Program-made: the position numbers and the translations under genes | In this document: in pieces, positions 36,217-46,761 of the stretch | Layout: each line of letters opens with the position of its first letter | Numbering within the stretch: position 1 is the stretch's first letter | The notes under the pieces: model-generated | Told to the model about the DNA's origin: nothing | What the model saw: the letters and a program-made list of their open reading frames with translations, nothing else | Database searches by the model: none | Assembly: GCF_000422445.1 (NCBI RefSeq) | Contig: NZ_KE383837.1 | Span: forward strand, 248,001 to 312,000 | DNA: 64,000 bases | From: Paenibacillus assamensis DSM 18201 | Lineage (GTDB): Bacteria; Bacillota; Bacilli; Paenibacillales; Paenibacillaceae | Direction: 5' to 3'

Positions 36217-37443
36217 ATGGGAAGGTCATTCAAAGCATTGTGGTTTAACCACTCTGCCGCCGAACTCGCTTCATCACTTTGGCTGATGACTTGGATTGCT
36301 GCCGTATATCAACTATCAGGTTCAGCTGCGTTAGCTGGGGGAATATCGCTTGTTCGCTCATTATCCGCCCTATGCAGTGGCCTTACGCTGCCACTATGGT
36401 ATAAGCGATGGTCCGTAGAAAAGGTATTACGACGGTTTCAATTTATAAACATTATCGTTTCGCTCTTCTTTGTCGTTCTGCTGCAGCTTGCTAGTATCGA
36501 CTCGGTACCTCTCATTGTTATTTTTGCATACATAAGCAATGTAATCTCTGGATATTCACGAGGCTGTGCGAACGCGGCCACAACCACTCTATATCCAAGA
36601 CTTGTGAAAGAAGAACAACGGGCGAAATCAAACAGCATCGTCAATATGGGTACACAGTTCGTTTCCATGTTCGGATGGACAGTTGGTGGAATATTGATTC
36701 AGCAGCTCGGCTCCTTCAACGTGCTGTTGTTAAGTGCGATCATCCTATCATTGGCAGCGTTACTATTAGCATTCATCCCGCTTCCTTCTACTATCAATGA
36801 CGCAGCGGCTAAGAAACAATCAATGTGGTCAGGCTGGGGAATCTTGTTCCGCGATCCGCGCATACGCATCATTACAACGATGGATATTATCGAGGGACTA
36901 GCAAACGGAATTTGGATAGGAGGCGTCACACTGCTATTTGTTCAACAAGTATTGAACGAATCGGAAGCATGGTGGGGCTATATCAATGCTGCTTATTATG
37001 CAGGTTCAATTTTCGGGGCCTATCTTATTATGAAAAGAGCCAAACAGCTGCAAAATCAATTGTTGCCATCTATGATTATAGGATCCGTGATGTTTTGTCT
37101 CATGTTGTTCGCCTACGCGTTTACAACAACTCCTTGGATCGCACTTGTTATCGTATTTATCATGGGCCCAGCCACACAAATGCGAGATGTATCTCAACTT
37201 ACTTACATTCAACTAAACGTTGATCTTGATCAGCAGCCAAACTTATACGCAGCTAAAAGTGCACTAGGGACACTACTCTTCGGCCTATCGATCGCATTTA
37301 CCGGATTAATTGCTGATTTGTGGGGAGCGCAAATGGTGTATATAATCGCTGGTGTTATGTACTCCATCTCATCCCTTATCGGGTTCTTCTTGTTCTCGTT
37401 TAAAAAACACCATACAGCAGCTATACATCATGAAGTGAAGTAA
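36217..37443 (+). CDS. MFS transporter, probable drug efflux type
   Basis: 408 residues with about eleven to twelve hydrophobic segments. ATG 36217 follows GGAGGAG. The early WLMTWIAAVYQLSGSAALAG and the repeated half after about residue 200 fit the major facilitator fold (enterobactin exporter-like and MFS_3/EntS-like branch). The substrate cannot be read from sequence. It lies downstream of tdk, itself downstream of a TipA-like regulator, but separated from both by a terminator. Confidence 0.88.
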   Translation: MGRSFKALWFNHSAAELASSLWLMTWIAAVYQLSGSAALAGGISLVRSLSALCSGLTLPLWYKRWSVEKVLRRFQFINIIVSLFFVVLLQLASIDSVPLIVIFAYISNVISGYSRGCANAATTTLYPRLVKEEQRAKSNSIVNMGTQFVSMFGWTVGGILIQQLGSFNVLLLSAIILSLAALLLAFIPLPSTINDAAAKKQSMWSGWGILFRDPRIRIITTMDIIEGLANGIWIGGVTLLFVQQVLNESEAWWGYINAAYYAGSIFGAYLIMKRAKQLQNQLLPSMIIGSVMFCLMLFAYAFTTTPWIALVIVFIMGPATQMRDVSQLTYIQLNVDLDQQPNLYAAKSALGTLLFGLSIAFTGLIADLWGAQMVYIIAGVMYSISSLIGFFLFSFKKHHTAAIHHEVK

Positions 37444-37480
37444 GAAATGTTCGATAATAACAACGGTTCTAGCCGATAAA

Positions 37481-37540
37481 AAAGAAGCTAAACCTCTACT
37501 AACATGGATACTATCCCATAGTAGAGGTTAGCTTCTTTTA
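37481..37540. terminator. Bidirectional terminator between the MFS gene and ftsY
   Basis: The arms AAAGAAGCTAAACCTCTACT and AGTAGAGGTTAGCTTCTTT (37520-37538) pair with one bulge, with T-runs at both ends. It serves the plus-strand transporter gene and the minus-strand ftsY. Confidence 0.85.
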
Positions 37541-37568
37541 TTGTTTTAGCCCTGTGAGGCTCTATATT

Positions 37569-38576
37569 CTATACCTGCTCTGTTTGCTCTTCTTGCTTCT
37601 CTTGATCTTGAATGATACCAGCAAACAACGCATGAACAAACTGCTCTGAGTCAAATTGCTGCAGATCATCCATTTTCTCACCAAGGCCAACAAACTTAAC
37701 TGGCAAGTTCAACTCTTGACGAATAGCAACAACGATACCACCCTTTGCTGTTCCATCTAGCTTCGTCAATACGAGCCCTGTCACACCACTCTTCTCACCA
37801 AACAATTTCGCTTGTGAAAGCGCATTTTGACCTGTAGTCGCATCCAATACCATCAACACTTCATGCGGAGCATCTGGAACTTCACGTTGGATAACACGGA
37901 AGATTTTGTTCAGCTCTTCCATTAAGTTCGATTTGTTCTGCAAGCGCCCTGCTGTATCGCACAAAAGAACATCGACACCGCGCTGTTTAGCAGCTTGTAC
38001 TGCATCGAACATAACAGCCGCCGGATCAGAACCAGCTTGCTGCTTGATTACTTCAACGCCGACACGCTGTCCCCACACTTCCAACTGCTCGATTGCACCA
38101 GCACGGAATGTATCCCCCGCTGCCATTAGTACGCTTTTACCCTCTTGCTTGAAACGATGTGCAAGCTTACCGATCGTCGTTGTCTTACCTACGCCATTTA
38201 CACCAACAAATAAGATAACCGTCAATCCGTTCGGGTTCATACGAAGCTCGTTATTTTGTTCGCCGCGTAGCAATTCAATTAGCTTCTCAGACAACACAGG
38301 CTGAAGCTCAGCTGCTTCCTCAATTTTGCGCTTGCGCACTTCATCGCGTAAATCTTCGATAAGATTCATTACCGTAGTGACGCCAACGTCAGCTCCAATG
38401 AGAATCTCTTCTAGCTCTTCGTAGAACTCTTCGTCAATTTTTTTGCGACGTGTAATGAGATCGGTTACTTTTTCAACCAATCCTTTACGCGTTTTTTCCA
38501 AACCTTCTTTAAAGACCGATGTTACCGCTTCTGTCTTTTTCGCGATACTTTCCTTTAGTTTCTTAAAAAAACTCAT
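37569..38576 (-). CDS. ftsY: Signal recognition particle receptor FtsY
   Basis: 335 residues. The N domain starts MSFFKKLKESIAKKTEAV, the G domain has FVGVNGVGKTTTIGKLAH, DTAGRLQNKSNLM, TKLDGTAKGG and VGLGEKMDDLQQF. It lacks the long acidic N-terminal region of enterobacterial FtsY, as usual for Gram-positives, and the amphipathic N-terminal helix can anchor it to the membrane. It follows smc with an 18-base gap. Confidence 0.98.
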   Translation of the reverse strand: MSFFKKLKESIAKKTEAVTSVFKEGLEKTRKGLVEKVTDLITRRKKIDEEFYEELEEILIGADVGVTTVMNLIEDLRDEVRKRKIEEAAELQPVLSEKLIELLRGEQNNELRMNPNGLTVILFVGVNGVGKTTTIGKLAHRFKQEGKSVLMAAGDTFRAGAIEQLEVWGQRVGVEVIKQQAGSDPAAVMFDAVQAAKQRGVDVLLCDTAGRLQNKSNLMEELNKIFRVIQREVPDAPHEVLMVLDATTGQNALSQAKLFGEKSGVTGLVLTKLDGTAKGGIVVAIRQELNLPVKFVGLGEKMDDLQQFDSEQFVHALFAGIIQDQEKQEEQTEQV

Positions 38577-38594
38577 CGTTCTCCTCCGCTCTAT

Positions 38595-41500
38595 CTATGC
38601 AATATGCGCTTCATCATCTTCCAGCTTCACGGATACTAACTTCGAAACGCCGCCCTCTTCCATCGTTACCCCATACAGCACATCTGCTTCTTCCATTGTA
38701 CCTTTACGATGAGTAACGATAATAAATTGTGTTTCTTCCGAGAACTCACGTAAATATTGCGCAAATCGAGTCACGTTCGCTTCATCCAAAGCAGCTTCAA
38801 CCTCATCAAGTACACAGAACGGAACTGGCTTCACATGCAAAATAGCGAACAATAGTGCCATCGCTGTTAGTGCACGCTCTCCCCCGGACAACAGCTGTAG
38901 ATTTTGCAGCTTCTTCCCTGGTGGCTGTGCCACAATATCAATACCTGTTTCCAAAATTCGATCGGGCTCCAGCAAAACAAGATCAGCTCTGCCACCGCCG
39001 AATAACTTTGCAAATACAACTACGAATTGTTTGCGAATCTCATCAAAGGTAGACTTGAATCGCTTGGACATTTCATCGTCCATTTCCTTAATGACTTGAT
39101 ACAGTGTAGTCTTCGCCTCAATGAGGTCATTTTTTTGCTCACTTAAGAACTGGTATCGCTCATTGACGCGCTCGAACTCCTCAACAGCACCTAGATTGAC
39201 TTCACCAAGCGCTTGAATTTGACGCTTCAAATCCTTCACTTCCAGCTGTGCAGCTTGGATGTCCTCTGGAACAGGATAGCGATACTTCGCCATCTCATAG
39301 CTTAATTCGTATTCTTCACTTAGCTTACGCAGCAGATTCTCCAACTCGACATCCATTCGATTCGATTGAATCTCCGTCTGCCTCATCGCTTCTTCGGTCT
39401 GTTTCAGCTCAGTGCGCTGCTCACGAGTTTCACTCTCAGCTAAATCAAGCTGCTGTACAAGTGCTGCACGATCTGCACGCTTGAACTCGATTTGCTTCGA
39501 CGCCTCTTGCTTCTTCACATGGAAATGGTTCAAGTCTTCCGTCTGCTTACCAGATTCTCGTTCAACCGTTTCCAGATCAATCTGAACTTGAATAAGCAAT
39601 TGGGTCTGATGTGAATATTCCTGTTCGTACGTATGTGCTTCCTGCTCAGATCGCTTCAACTGCTCACTAAGTGAGAAGAGCTCCTGATCCAGCTTTCCTT
39701 GCGATACTTTCAAGTCCGTTAATTGACCTTGGAGCTCCTCCTTGGCCGTTTCGCTCGCGCGGCGGGACTGTTCAGCCGACTGGATCGCCACATTCAAACG
39801 ATCTTCCTCTACTTTAAGCTCTGCAAGACGCTGTTCAGCTGTTAAACGACCTGCTTGGAGTGTCGACATTTCCTCATTCGCAAGCGATAGCTCTTGATCT
39901 TCAGCCTCTACATACGTATCATGCTGACGCTCCTCTTTCTCTAGCTGAGCAATTTCATGAACAAGCTGCTGCTCATTCATACGCTTCGCTTCGCCTTGCT
40001 CGCGCAAGTCCTCGATCCGTTTAATTGATGTCGTAGTACGCTGCTTCAGTTCCTTCACAGATACGGATAGTTTCTCAAGTTGAGAATCAACTCCACGAAT
40101 CTCTTCATCCAACTGCTCAAGTTGGCGTTGACGACCAAGCAAATTCACATTTTTCTTATTTAAACTTCCTCCGGTCATCGAACCGCCAGCATTAACGACA
40201 TCACCCTCGCGAGTAACTACACGATAACGATAGTTCAGCTTCGCTGCAATTCGGTTGGCATCTTCCAATGTTTCAGCAATAACCACATTCCCTAGCAAGC
40301 TGCCTACAACTTGACTATATGCACGGTCCGTCTGGACAAGATCCGCAGCAATACCTACAAAACCATCAAGGCCATCAACAACTCTACGATCCGTATCATG
40401 CATCGTGCGGCTGCGTACAACATCCAATGGCAAGAAGGTAGCTCGTCCCAATTGACGCTGCTTCAAGAATGCAATCGCTTGGCGGGAAACCGCTTCGTTC
40501 TCCATGACAACATGCTGTAAAGCTGCACCAAGTGCGGTTTCGACAGCTGTTTCTAAATATTCAGGAACACGTATAAGCTCTGCAACAGCGCCATGAACAC
40601 CAGATAAGCCATTCGGTCGACGCGCAGCCTTCAACACTTCCCGTACACCCAGCATAAAGCCATCGAAGTCATCTTGAAGCTCTTTCATTGTATCTCGTCG
40701 AGAAATGAGCGAATCATACTTCTGCTGCCATTTGCGCAGCGCTTGCTCACTTTCCTCTAGCAGCTTGTCATCTTGCTTAAGCTGCTCATTCTCCTGCATA
40801 TATCGATTACGGATATATAGCAGGTCTTCTGCGAGCGTTTCCGTACGTCCCTTTGTCTCTTCAATTTTACGAAGCAGTTCATCACGTTCCGCCTCCCGCT
40901 TACTGCGATTGGCAGACATTTTGTCCATCCGTTTTTGCAGCGTCTCTTGCTGCTGGTCATAATACCGAATATCATTTCGCTGCTGCGCCATCTGGTTCAT
41001 AATATCGAGCAATTGGCCTTTTAACGATTCCTCAGCATTTGAATTCGCACTGCCAGCAACACCAACAAGCTTAGATTGCTCATCTTGAATAAGACGCTGA
41101 ACTTCACTCCGCTCTACTTCAAGTGCTCGCAGCTTATCACGAACACCCTGCACTTCCATCTCTTTAGCCTGCATTCGCTCAGATGTCATCGCGATCGACT
41201 GCTTCAACTGGGCTTCATTGGTTTCAAGGTTGCGTCTACGTTCTCGTAGTACTTCCCCTTGTCCCTCGCATTTTTCATATTCTTCACTATAGTGAAGAAG
41301 CGATGCTTGGAACTTTTCCAACTCTTCTTCCAATTTACGAAGCTCAATTCGATGCACTTCCAACTGTGCATCATGCTCGCTTACGACCGTCGCAAGTTCT
41401 AGTTCCCGATGTTTCAGCGTCTGTAACTTTTCATTTGCAGCCTGCCACTGATCATGAAGCTGTTGAATTTGATGGACATACACAGCAATTTCTTTCGTTT

Positions 41501-42167
41501 TCAGCCAATCACGCAGTTGTTTATAATGACGAGCTTTCTCCGACTGCTCCCGTAATGGACCAATCTGATCTTCCAATTCGGTAACCAAGTCATGTATTCG
41601 GAGCAAGTTCTGTTCGGTGTCATCCAACTTCTTCGTTGCATCTTTCTTTCTCGACTTGTATTTAACAATACCTGATGCCTCTTCAAAAATACCTCGACGA
41701 TCTTCAGATCGAGTACTTAAGATTTCTTCGATCCGGCCTTGTCCAATAATCGAATAAGCTTCCTTACCAATACCTGTATCCATAAATAATTCGGTAATAT
41801 CACGAAGACGACACGGCTGCTTATTGATAAAATATTCACTTTCACCGCTGCGATGAACACGACGCGTGACGGTAACTTCATTAAAATCCAAAGAAAGCGC
41901 GCTATCACTGTTATCCAGTGTTAACGACACTTCACCAAAATTAACTGCCTTGCGAGCATCACTCCCTGCAAATATAATGTCTTCCATCTTGCCGCCTCGC
42001 AGCGACTTGGCACTCTGCTCACCGAGTACCCAGCGGATGGAGTCCGAAATATTACTCTTTCCACTGCCGTTCGGACCAACGACACCTGTAATCCCTTGCA
42101 CAAACTCCAATTCAGTTCGATCGGCGAATGATTTGAAGCCTGCAAGTTCCAACCGCTTTAAGAACAT
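38595..42167 (-). CDS. smc: Chromosome segregation protein SMC
   Basis: 1190 residues, full length. Walker A GPNGSGKSNISDSI near residue 32, the hinge in the middle (about 500-680, including FDGFMLGVREVLKAA and VVTREGDVVNAGGSMTGGS), two long coiled coils rich in Glu, Gln, Lys and Arg, and the C-terminal signature LQLLSGGERALTAMALLFAI with Walker B CVLDEVEAALD. With ScpA and ScpB it condenses and aligns chromosome arms from the parS sites. It is between rnc and ftsY, the conserved order. Confidence 0.98.
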   Translation of the reverse strand: MFLKRLELAGFKSFADRTELEFVQGITGVVGPNGSGKSNISDSIRWVLGEQSAKSLRGGKMEDIIFAGSDARKAVNFGEVSLTLDNSDSALSLDFNEVTVTRRVHRSGESEYFINKQPCRLRDITELFMDTGIGKEAYSIIGQGRIEEILSTRSEDRRGIFEEASGIVKYKSRKKDATKKLDDTEQNLLRIHDLVTELEDQIGPLREQSEKARHYKQLRDWLKTKEIAVYVHQIQQLHDQWQAANEKLQTLKHRELELATVVSEHDAQLEVHRIELRKLEEELEKFQASLLHYSEEYEKCEGQGEVLRERRRNLETNEAQLKQSIAMTSERMQAKEMEVQGVRDKLRALEVERSEVQRLIQDEQSKLVGVAGSANSNAEESLKGQLLDIMNQMAQQRNDIRYYDQQQETLQKRMDKMSANRSKREAERDELLRKIEETKGRTETLAEDLLYIRNRYMQENEQLKQDDKLLEESEQALRKWQQKYDSLISRRDTMKELQDDFDGFMLGVREVLKAARRPNGLSGVHGAVAELIRVPEYLETAVETALGAALQHVVMENEAVSRQAIAFLKQRQLGRATFLPLDVVRSRTMHDTDRRVVDGLDGFVGIAADLVQTDRAYSQVVGSLLGNVVIAETLEDANRIAAKLNYRYRVVTREGDVVNAGGSMTGGSLNKKNVNLLGRQRQLEQLDEEIRGVDSQLEKLSVSVKELKQRTTTSIKRIEDLREQGEAKRMNEQQLVHEIAQLEKEERQHDTYVEAEDQELSLANEEMSTLQAGRLTAEQRLAELKVEEDRLNVAIQSAEQSRRASETAKEELQGQLTDLKVSQGKLDQELFSLSEQLKRSEQEAHTYEQEYSHQTQLLIQVQIDLETVERESGKQTEDLNHFHVKKQEASKQIEFKRADRAALVQQLDLAESETREQRTELKQTEEAMRQTEIQSNRMDVELENLLRKLSEEYELSYEMAKYRYPVPEDIQAAQLEVKDLKRQIQALGEVNLGAVEEFERVNERYQFLSEQKNDLIEAKTTLYQVIKEMDDEMSKRFKSTFDEIRKQFVVVFAKLFGGGRADLVLLEPDRILETGIDIVAQPPGKKLQNLQLLSGGERALTAMALLFAILHVKPVPFCVLDEVEAALDEANVTRFAQYLREFSEETQFIIVTHRKGTMEEADVLYGVTMEEGGVSKLVSVKLEDDEAHIA

Positions 42168-42265
42168 TGTTCTCCATTCACCTCAACGTTTCTTTGTACT
42201 ACATCGCTATCCACTCATACGATGCACCCCGTACCTATGCATCCGTCTACTGCTTTCTGGATAAA

Positions 42266-42364
42266 GAAAGAGCAAAAACCAGCCGCTGACGGTAACCTTC
42301 CGTCCGTCTCGCACGCTGCCCTTTGCTCTTTCTGCGAAACAAGCCGGCAGCGACGCGCCGGCTT
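42266..42364 (-). other. Two hairpins between rnc and smc
   Basis: GCCGGC arms at 42341-42348 and 42357-42364 (AAGCCGGC with GCCGGCTT) and, further on, GAAAGAGCAAA (42266-42276) with TTTGCTCTTTC (42322-42332). The second resembles a terminator in the minus direction (TTTC run), the first lacks a run. They may tune expression of smc relative to rnc. Confidence 0.6.
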
Positions 42365-42372
42365 ACAGTACG

Positions 42373-43071
42373 TTATGATTTCGGTATGACTGCATGCTCC
42401 AATGCTTTGGCTGCCGCCTGCTGTTCCGCTTCTTTCTTAGAACGGCCTGTGCCGCTGCCTAGACATTGATCGCCCATGTAAACCTCGGATACGAATTCAC
42501 GCTCATGCGCAGGTCCGCGCTCTTCCACGATTCGATATTCCAGCACCCCTAAGTTGTGATGCTGAGTAAGCTCTTGAAGCTGTGTTTTGTAATCATTCGT
42601 TTGCAGCTTCCCATCCAGCGTAAGATGAGGGAAAATAAAGCGCCGCAAAAAGTCACAAACCGCTTCAAGCCCTTGGTCAAGATACAACGCACCGATGAAA
42701 GATTCGAATACATCGGCAAGCAATGCCGGTCGCGTACGACCACCTGTCAGCTCTTCACCTTTACCTAGTAGAACGTACTGACCGAATTGCAGTTGATTCG
42801 CAAATTTGACCAGTGAAGGCTCACAGACAATCGATGCTCGCATCTTCGTTAATTCTCCTTCAGGCCGTGTCGGGCACCGCTCGAACAAAAACTCCGAGAC
42901 GGTCAGTTCCAACACGGCATCACCTAGAAACTCCAATCTTTCGTTATCTTGATGCTGTCCGAAGCGGTGTTCATTCACATAGGATGCATGAGTGAACGCC
43001 TGCTTCAACAGCTGACGATTACGAAATGTAATGTTGAGTTTCTGCTGCAACTGCTTCAGATCTGCACTCAA
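42373..43071 (-). CDS. rnc: Ribonuclease III
   Basis: 232 residues. RNase III domain with the signature [21 protein letters not shown] and the acidic residues in '[17 protein letters not shown]', then a C-terminal double-stranded RNA binding domain (about 160-228, [11 protein letters not shown]...[20 protein letters not shown]). It cleaves double-stranded RNA in rRNA and small RNA maturation. It follows fabF by 12 bases. Confidence 0.97.
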   Translation of the reverse strand: MSADLKQLQQKLNITFRNRQLLKQAFTHASYVNEHRFGQHQDNERLEFLGDAVLELTVSEFLFERCPTRPEGELTKMRASIVCEPSLVKFANQLQFGQYVLLGKGEELTGGRTRPALLADVFESFIGALYLDQGLEAVCDFLRRFIFPHLTLDGKLQTNDYKTQLQELTQHHNLGVLEYRIVEERGPAHEREFVSEVYMGDQCLGSGTGRSKKEAEQQAAAKALEHAVIPKS

Positions 43072-43083
43072 CTGCCTGACCCC

Positions 43084-44319
43084 TTATGCTTCGAATTTCT
43101 TCAAAATAATTGTTGCGTTATGGCCCCCGAAGCCAAATGAATTGGACATAGCCACCTTCACGTCTGCTTGACGCGCAACGTTAGGTACGTAGTCCAAATC
43201 ACAATCTGGATCTGGATTATCCAAATTAATCGTTGGCGCGATAACGCCTTCCTTCAATGTCATTGCACATACAATTGCTTCAACACCGCCTGCAGCACCT
43301 AACATATGTCCGGTCATCGACTTCGTTGAACTAACAGCTAATTTGTAGGCATGATCACCAAAAGCGATCTTGATCGCATTTGTCTCGGATTTGTCTCCCG
43401 CTGGCGTAGACGTACCATGAGCGTTAATATAATCAACATCAGTAGTATCAAGACCAGCATCCTTCAGCGCTCGCTGCATGCAGCTGGCAGCTCCTTTAGG
43501 ATCTGGCTCTGTAATATGATGCGCATCTGCGCTCATGCCGTAGCCAACGACTTCAGCATAAATATGTGCTCCACGAGCAAGCGCATGTTCCAACGATTCA
43601 AGCACAAGCACACCCGAACCTTCACCCATAACGAAACCATCGCGATCTACATCGAAGGGACGGCTTGCCTTTTCTGGCTCGTCATTGCGATTGGACATTG
43701 CACGCATCGCGCAGAAACCTGCCATGCCAAGAGGGCGAATCGTTGCTTCTGCACCACCGCATACCATCGTATCTGCGTCTCCGCGTTGAATAATTTTGAA
43801 CGCATCGCCAATCGAGTGAGTACCTGTCGCGCAAGCGGATACAGATGCTGTGTTAGGCCCTTTAGCCCCAAGTGTCATCGACACTTGACCTGAAGCCATG
43901 TTCGCAATCATCATCGGAATAAAAAATGGACTTACGCGCTTCACACCTTTTTGCATCAATGTCGTATGCTGCTCTTCCCAAGTTCCAAGTCCACCGATGC
44001 CTGAGCCAACGATAACACCGACACGTTCAGGATCCTCAGACTCCATGTCCAACTTTGCATCTTCAACGGCCAGTTTACTAGCAGCTACAGCAAATTGAAC
44101 AAACCGATCCATGCGACGTACTTCTTTCTTATCCACATACACTTCTGGATTGAAATCTTTAACCGAAGCTGCAATTTGAGTGGAATATTCAGATACGTCA
44201 AACGATTCAATCTTGGATATTCCTGATTTCCCTTCCGTCAAATGATTCCAGAACGTCGGTATATCTGAACCAAGAGCGGTAATGACACCCATTCCGGTAA
44301 CGACAACCCTATGCTTCAA
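43084..44319 (-). CDS. fabF: Beta-ketoacyl-ACP synthase II
   Basis: 411 residues. It extends the acyl chain by condensing acyl-enzyme with malonyl-ACP. The thiolase fold carries Cys in [15 protein letters not shown], and the two His in [12 protein letters not shown] and [29 protein letters not shown] is the family start. It is placed inside the fapR-to-ftsY block, whereas in Bacillus subtilis fabF is elsewhere next to fabH. Confidence 0.97.
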   Translation of the reverse strand: MKHRVVVTGMGVITALGSDIPTFWNHLTEGKSGISKIESFDVSEYSTQIAASVKDFNPEVYVDKKEVRRMDRFVQFAVAASKLAVEDAKLDMESEDPERVGVIVGSGIGGLGTWEEQHTTLMQKGVKRVSPFFIPMMIANMASGQVSMTLGAKGPNTASVSACATGTHSIGDAFKIIQRGDADTMVCGGAEATIRPLGMAGFCAMRAMSNRNDEPEKASRPFDVDRDGFVMGEGSGVLVLESLEHALARGAHIYAEVVGYGMSADAHHITEPDPKGAASCMQRALKDAGLDTTDVDYINAHGTSTPAGDKSETNAIKIAFGDHAYKLAVSSTKSMTGHMLGAAGGVEAIVCAMTLKEGVIAPTINLDNPDPDCDLDYVPNVARQADVKVAMSNSFGFGGHNATIILKKFEA

Positions 44320-44453
44320 ACAAGATCACCTCATTATATTCACTTTCGGCTCTATACTTCAACACCATCTATTTGTGTACCGTTGACTTTATCATTAAAA
44401 CATGTACTAAATGTGGAGAAGTCCCGTCAATTATGAACGGGACTTGAACAACC

Positions 44454-44690
44454 TTAGGTATGAGATTGTATGTAGCTGACTACTTCACCTACACTCGTAA
44501 TCTTCTCTGCGTCTTCATCAGAGATTTCCATATCAAACTCATCTTCTAGTTCCATTACTAATTCCACAACGTCGAGGGAATCAGCACCAAGATCATCTTT
44601 GAAAGATGCTTCGAGTGTTACTTCCGCTTCGTCTACGCCTAAGCGTTCAACGATAATACGTTTAACACGCTCAAATACTTCTGCAGACAT
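44454..44690 (-). CDS. acpP: Acyl carrier protein
   Basis: 78 residues from ATG 44690, after GAGGAGGTGA; an upstream in-frame ATG at 44750 would add residues atypical for ACP. The phosphopantetheine attachment serine is in [21 protein letters not shown] holds the growing chain in fatty acid synthesis and is very acidic. It is between fabG and fabF. Confidence 0.98.
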   Translation of the reverse strand: MSAEVFERVKRIIVERLGVDEAEVTLEASFKDDLGADSLDVVELVMELEDEFDMEISDEDAEKITSVGEVVSYIQSHT

Positions 44691-44799
44691 CCGGTTCACC
44701 TCCTCTTTGGTATTATACGAGAATTCCTTGTAAATTGCCATATCAATCAACTAACAAAAAAAATGCTCAACATCTACTATTATAGTAGACGGAAAAGCC

Positions 44800-45546
44800 T
44801 TACATATACATGCCGCCATCGACATGAATCGTTTGTCCCGTCATATAAGACGAGTCGTTAGAGGCCAAGAATAATACGGCATTCGCAATATCCTCTGGCT
44901 GGCCAAGTCGAGCAAGCGGAATGCCATGGAGCAGCTGTTCACGCATCTCGGAAGACAATGCATCAGTCATATCTGTCTCGATAAAGCCAGGTGCGACACA
45001 GTTCACCGTAATGTTACGTGAAGCGAGCTCACGTGCAGAAGCTTTCGTCAAGCCGATAACGCCAGCTTTAGCTGCAACATAGTTCGCCTGACCTGGATTG
45101 CCAAGCACACCTACAACAGACGAGATATTAATAATGCGGCCAGAGCGCTGCTTCATCATCGGACGAGTTACAGCTTTCAAGCAATTGAACACGCCTTTAA
45201 GGTTCGTTTCAATGACTTGATCAAACTCTTCTTCCTTCATGCGCATAATTAAATTATCTCTTGTAATGCCTGCATTATTCACGAGAATGTCAATACGGCC
45301 AAACTGTTCCATGGTGGATTGGATAAGCTGATCTGCCTCTTGTGTTTTGCCAACGTTCGCACGTATCGCAACAGCACGGCGTCCCAGTGCTTCAATCGCA
45401 GCAACGGTTTCAGCAGCAGCCGCTTCACTACCTGCGTAATTAACGACAACATCTGCGCCCTCAGATGCAAGCTTAAGCGCAACAGAACGGCCTATGCCCC
45501 TAGAAGCTCCAGTAACAAGCGCAACTTTACCTTCCAAATTGGACAT
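44800..45546 (-). CDS. fabG: 3-oxoacyl-ACP reductase FabG
   Basis: 248 residues from ATG 45546 ([20 protein letters not shown]), preceded by AAGGAGG. NADPH-dependent short-chain dehydrogenase: cofactor motif GASRGIGR, Asn in [11 protein letters not shown], and the catalytic Ser, Tyr and Lys in [10 protein letters not shown] and [10 protein letters not shown] hairpin (45572-45600) lies in the leader just before its ribosome binding site. Confidence 0.97.
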   Translation of the reverse strand: MSNLEGKVALVTGASRGIGRSVALKLASEGADVVVNYAGSEAAAAETVAAIEALGRRAVAIRANVGKTQEADQLIQSTMEQFGRIDILVNNAGITRDNLIMRMKEEEFDQVIETNLKGVFNCLKAVTRPMMKQRSGRIINISSVVGVLGNPGQANYVAAKAGVIGLTKASARELASRNITVNCVAPGFIETDMTDALSSEMREQLLHGIPLARLGQPEDIANAVLFLASNDSSYMTGQTIHVDGGMYM

Positions 45547-45571
45547 CCAAATACCCTCCTTGTCCTTTATT

Positions 45572-45600
45572 AGGGCATACACCGCATCGGGGTATGCCCT
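45572..45600 (-). promoter_or_regulatory. Hairpin in the fabD-fabG intergenic leader
   Basis: AGGGCATAC pairs with GTATGCCCT around an 11-base loop, ending about 10 bases before the fabG ribosome binding site. The 239-base gap between fabD and fabG is large for an operon; the hairpin could act on translation or mark a processing site. Confidence 0.45.
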
Positions 45601-45785
45601 GCATCGCCACAAATGACGAAGATTAGGTCTATTAGACCGAGAGAATGATCCCGTCTACACAATAAAAGATGACAGTTCCCATACAACTTCATACATTGTC
45701 AAGGTTCAAGTCAACACCGACTCGAGCTGGTACTGCCGTATCTGTAAGATTCAAACAGCAGCATTCCATTATGACCTACGTTCAC

Positions 45786-46718
45786 TTACGCCTGTAATTG
45801 GAATGCCTCAAGCGACTCTAAACTGTTAATGGAAACAACTTTAACCGAACGATCAATTTTCTTAATAAGTCCAGCTAGCACTGTACCGGAACCAAGTTCG
45901 ATAAATGTATCTACCCCTTGTCCAATCATATACCGTATACTGTCTTCCCATAATACAGGGGAGCAAACTTGTTCCACTAGCAGTTGACGAATGCGTCCTG
46001 CTTCTTGCTCCGCTTGAGCGGAAACATTCGATACAATCGGAATTTGCGTATTCTGCAAGCTGACCTGATCAAAAGCATCGCTTAGCTGATCAGCAGCAGG
46101 TTGCATAAGAGAAGAGTGGAATGGACCACTTACCTCAAGTGGAATGACACGTTTAGCTCCAGCTTCTTTCCCGCGCTCGACTACCGCCTGAACACCATCA
46201 GCCGAACCAGAGATTACGATTTGTCCTGGGCAATTGATATTCGCCATTTCAACGGGTGCTCTGAATGCAGAAATATCATCACAAAGCGCACCGAGCTGCT
46301 CGCGTCCCGCTCCAAGTACAGCTGCCATGGCGCCCTGCCCCTTCGGAACAGCAGCTTCCATGTATTCGCCTCGTTTGCGTACCGTAGCGACCGCATCTTC
46401 GAAGCTCATTACACCAGCCACAGCTAATGCACTATACTCACCAAGACTGTGCCCTGCTAAATAGTCAGGACGAATCCCACGTTCAGCAAATGCAGTATAT
46501 AGTGCATAACTAACCGTCACGAGGGCAGGCTGCGTATGGATCGTTTGCTTCAACAGTTCTTCTGGTCCATTAAAAATAATATCAGTAAGGTTATATCCAA
46601 GCACACGGTTGGCACGTTCAAAAATTTCACGCGAAGCTGGATTGGCTTCATAGACATCTTTGCCCATTCCTATAGACTGGGCTCCTTGTCCAGGAAACAC
46701 AAACGCTATCTTACTCAT
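45786..46718 (-). CDS. fabD: Malonyl-CoA:ACP transacylase FabD
   Basis: 310 residues from ATG 46718 (MSKIAFVFPGQGAQSIGMGK), preceded by AAGGAGTGG. It transfers malonyl to ACP. The active Ser is in GHSLGEYSALAVAG, and the family motifs GQGAQ, 'VSGPFHSSLMQPAAD' and 'ELGSGTVLAGL' are present. It is a FapR-operon gene. Confidence 0.97.
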   Translation of the reverse strand: MSKIAFVFPGQGAQSIGMGKDVYEANPASREIFERANRVLGYNLTDIIFNGPEELLKQTIHTQPALVTVSYALYTAFAERGIRPDYLAGHSLGEYSALAVAGVMSFEDAVATVRKRGEYMEAAVPKGQGAMAAVLGAGREQLGALCDDISAFRAPVEMANINCPGQIVISGSADGVQAVVERGKEAGAKRVIPLEVSGPFHSSLMQPAADQLSDAFDQVSLQNTQIPIVSNVSAQAEQEAGRIRQLLVEQVCSPVLWEDSIRYMIGQGVDTFIELGSGTVLAGLIKKIDRSVKVVSINSLESLEAFQLQA

Positions 46719-46761
46719 CAATTCCACTCCTTGCATCCAATGAAATCTATTATTTCTTTGT

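Noticed and set aside
43351-43893. 180-codon plus-strand frame
   Set aside because: Opposite fabF; no ribosome binding site and no recognisable domain.
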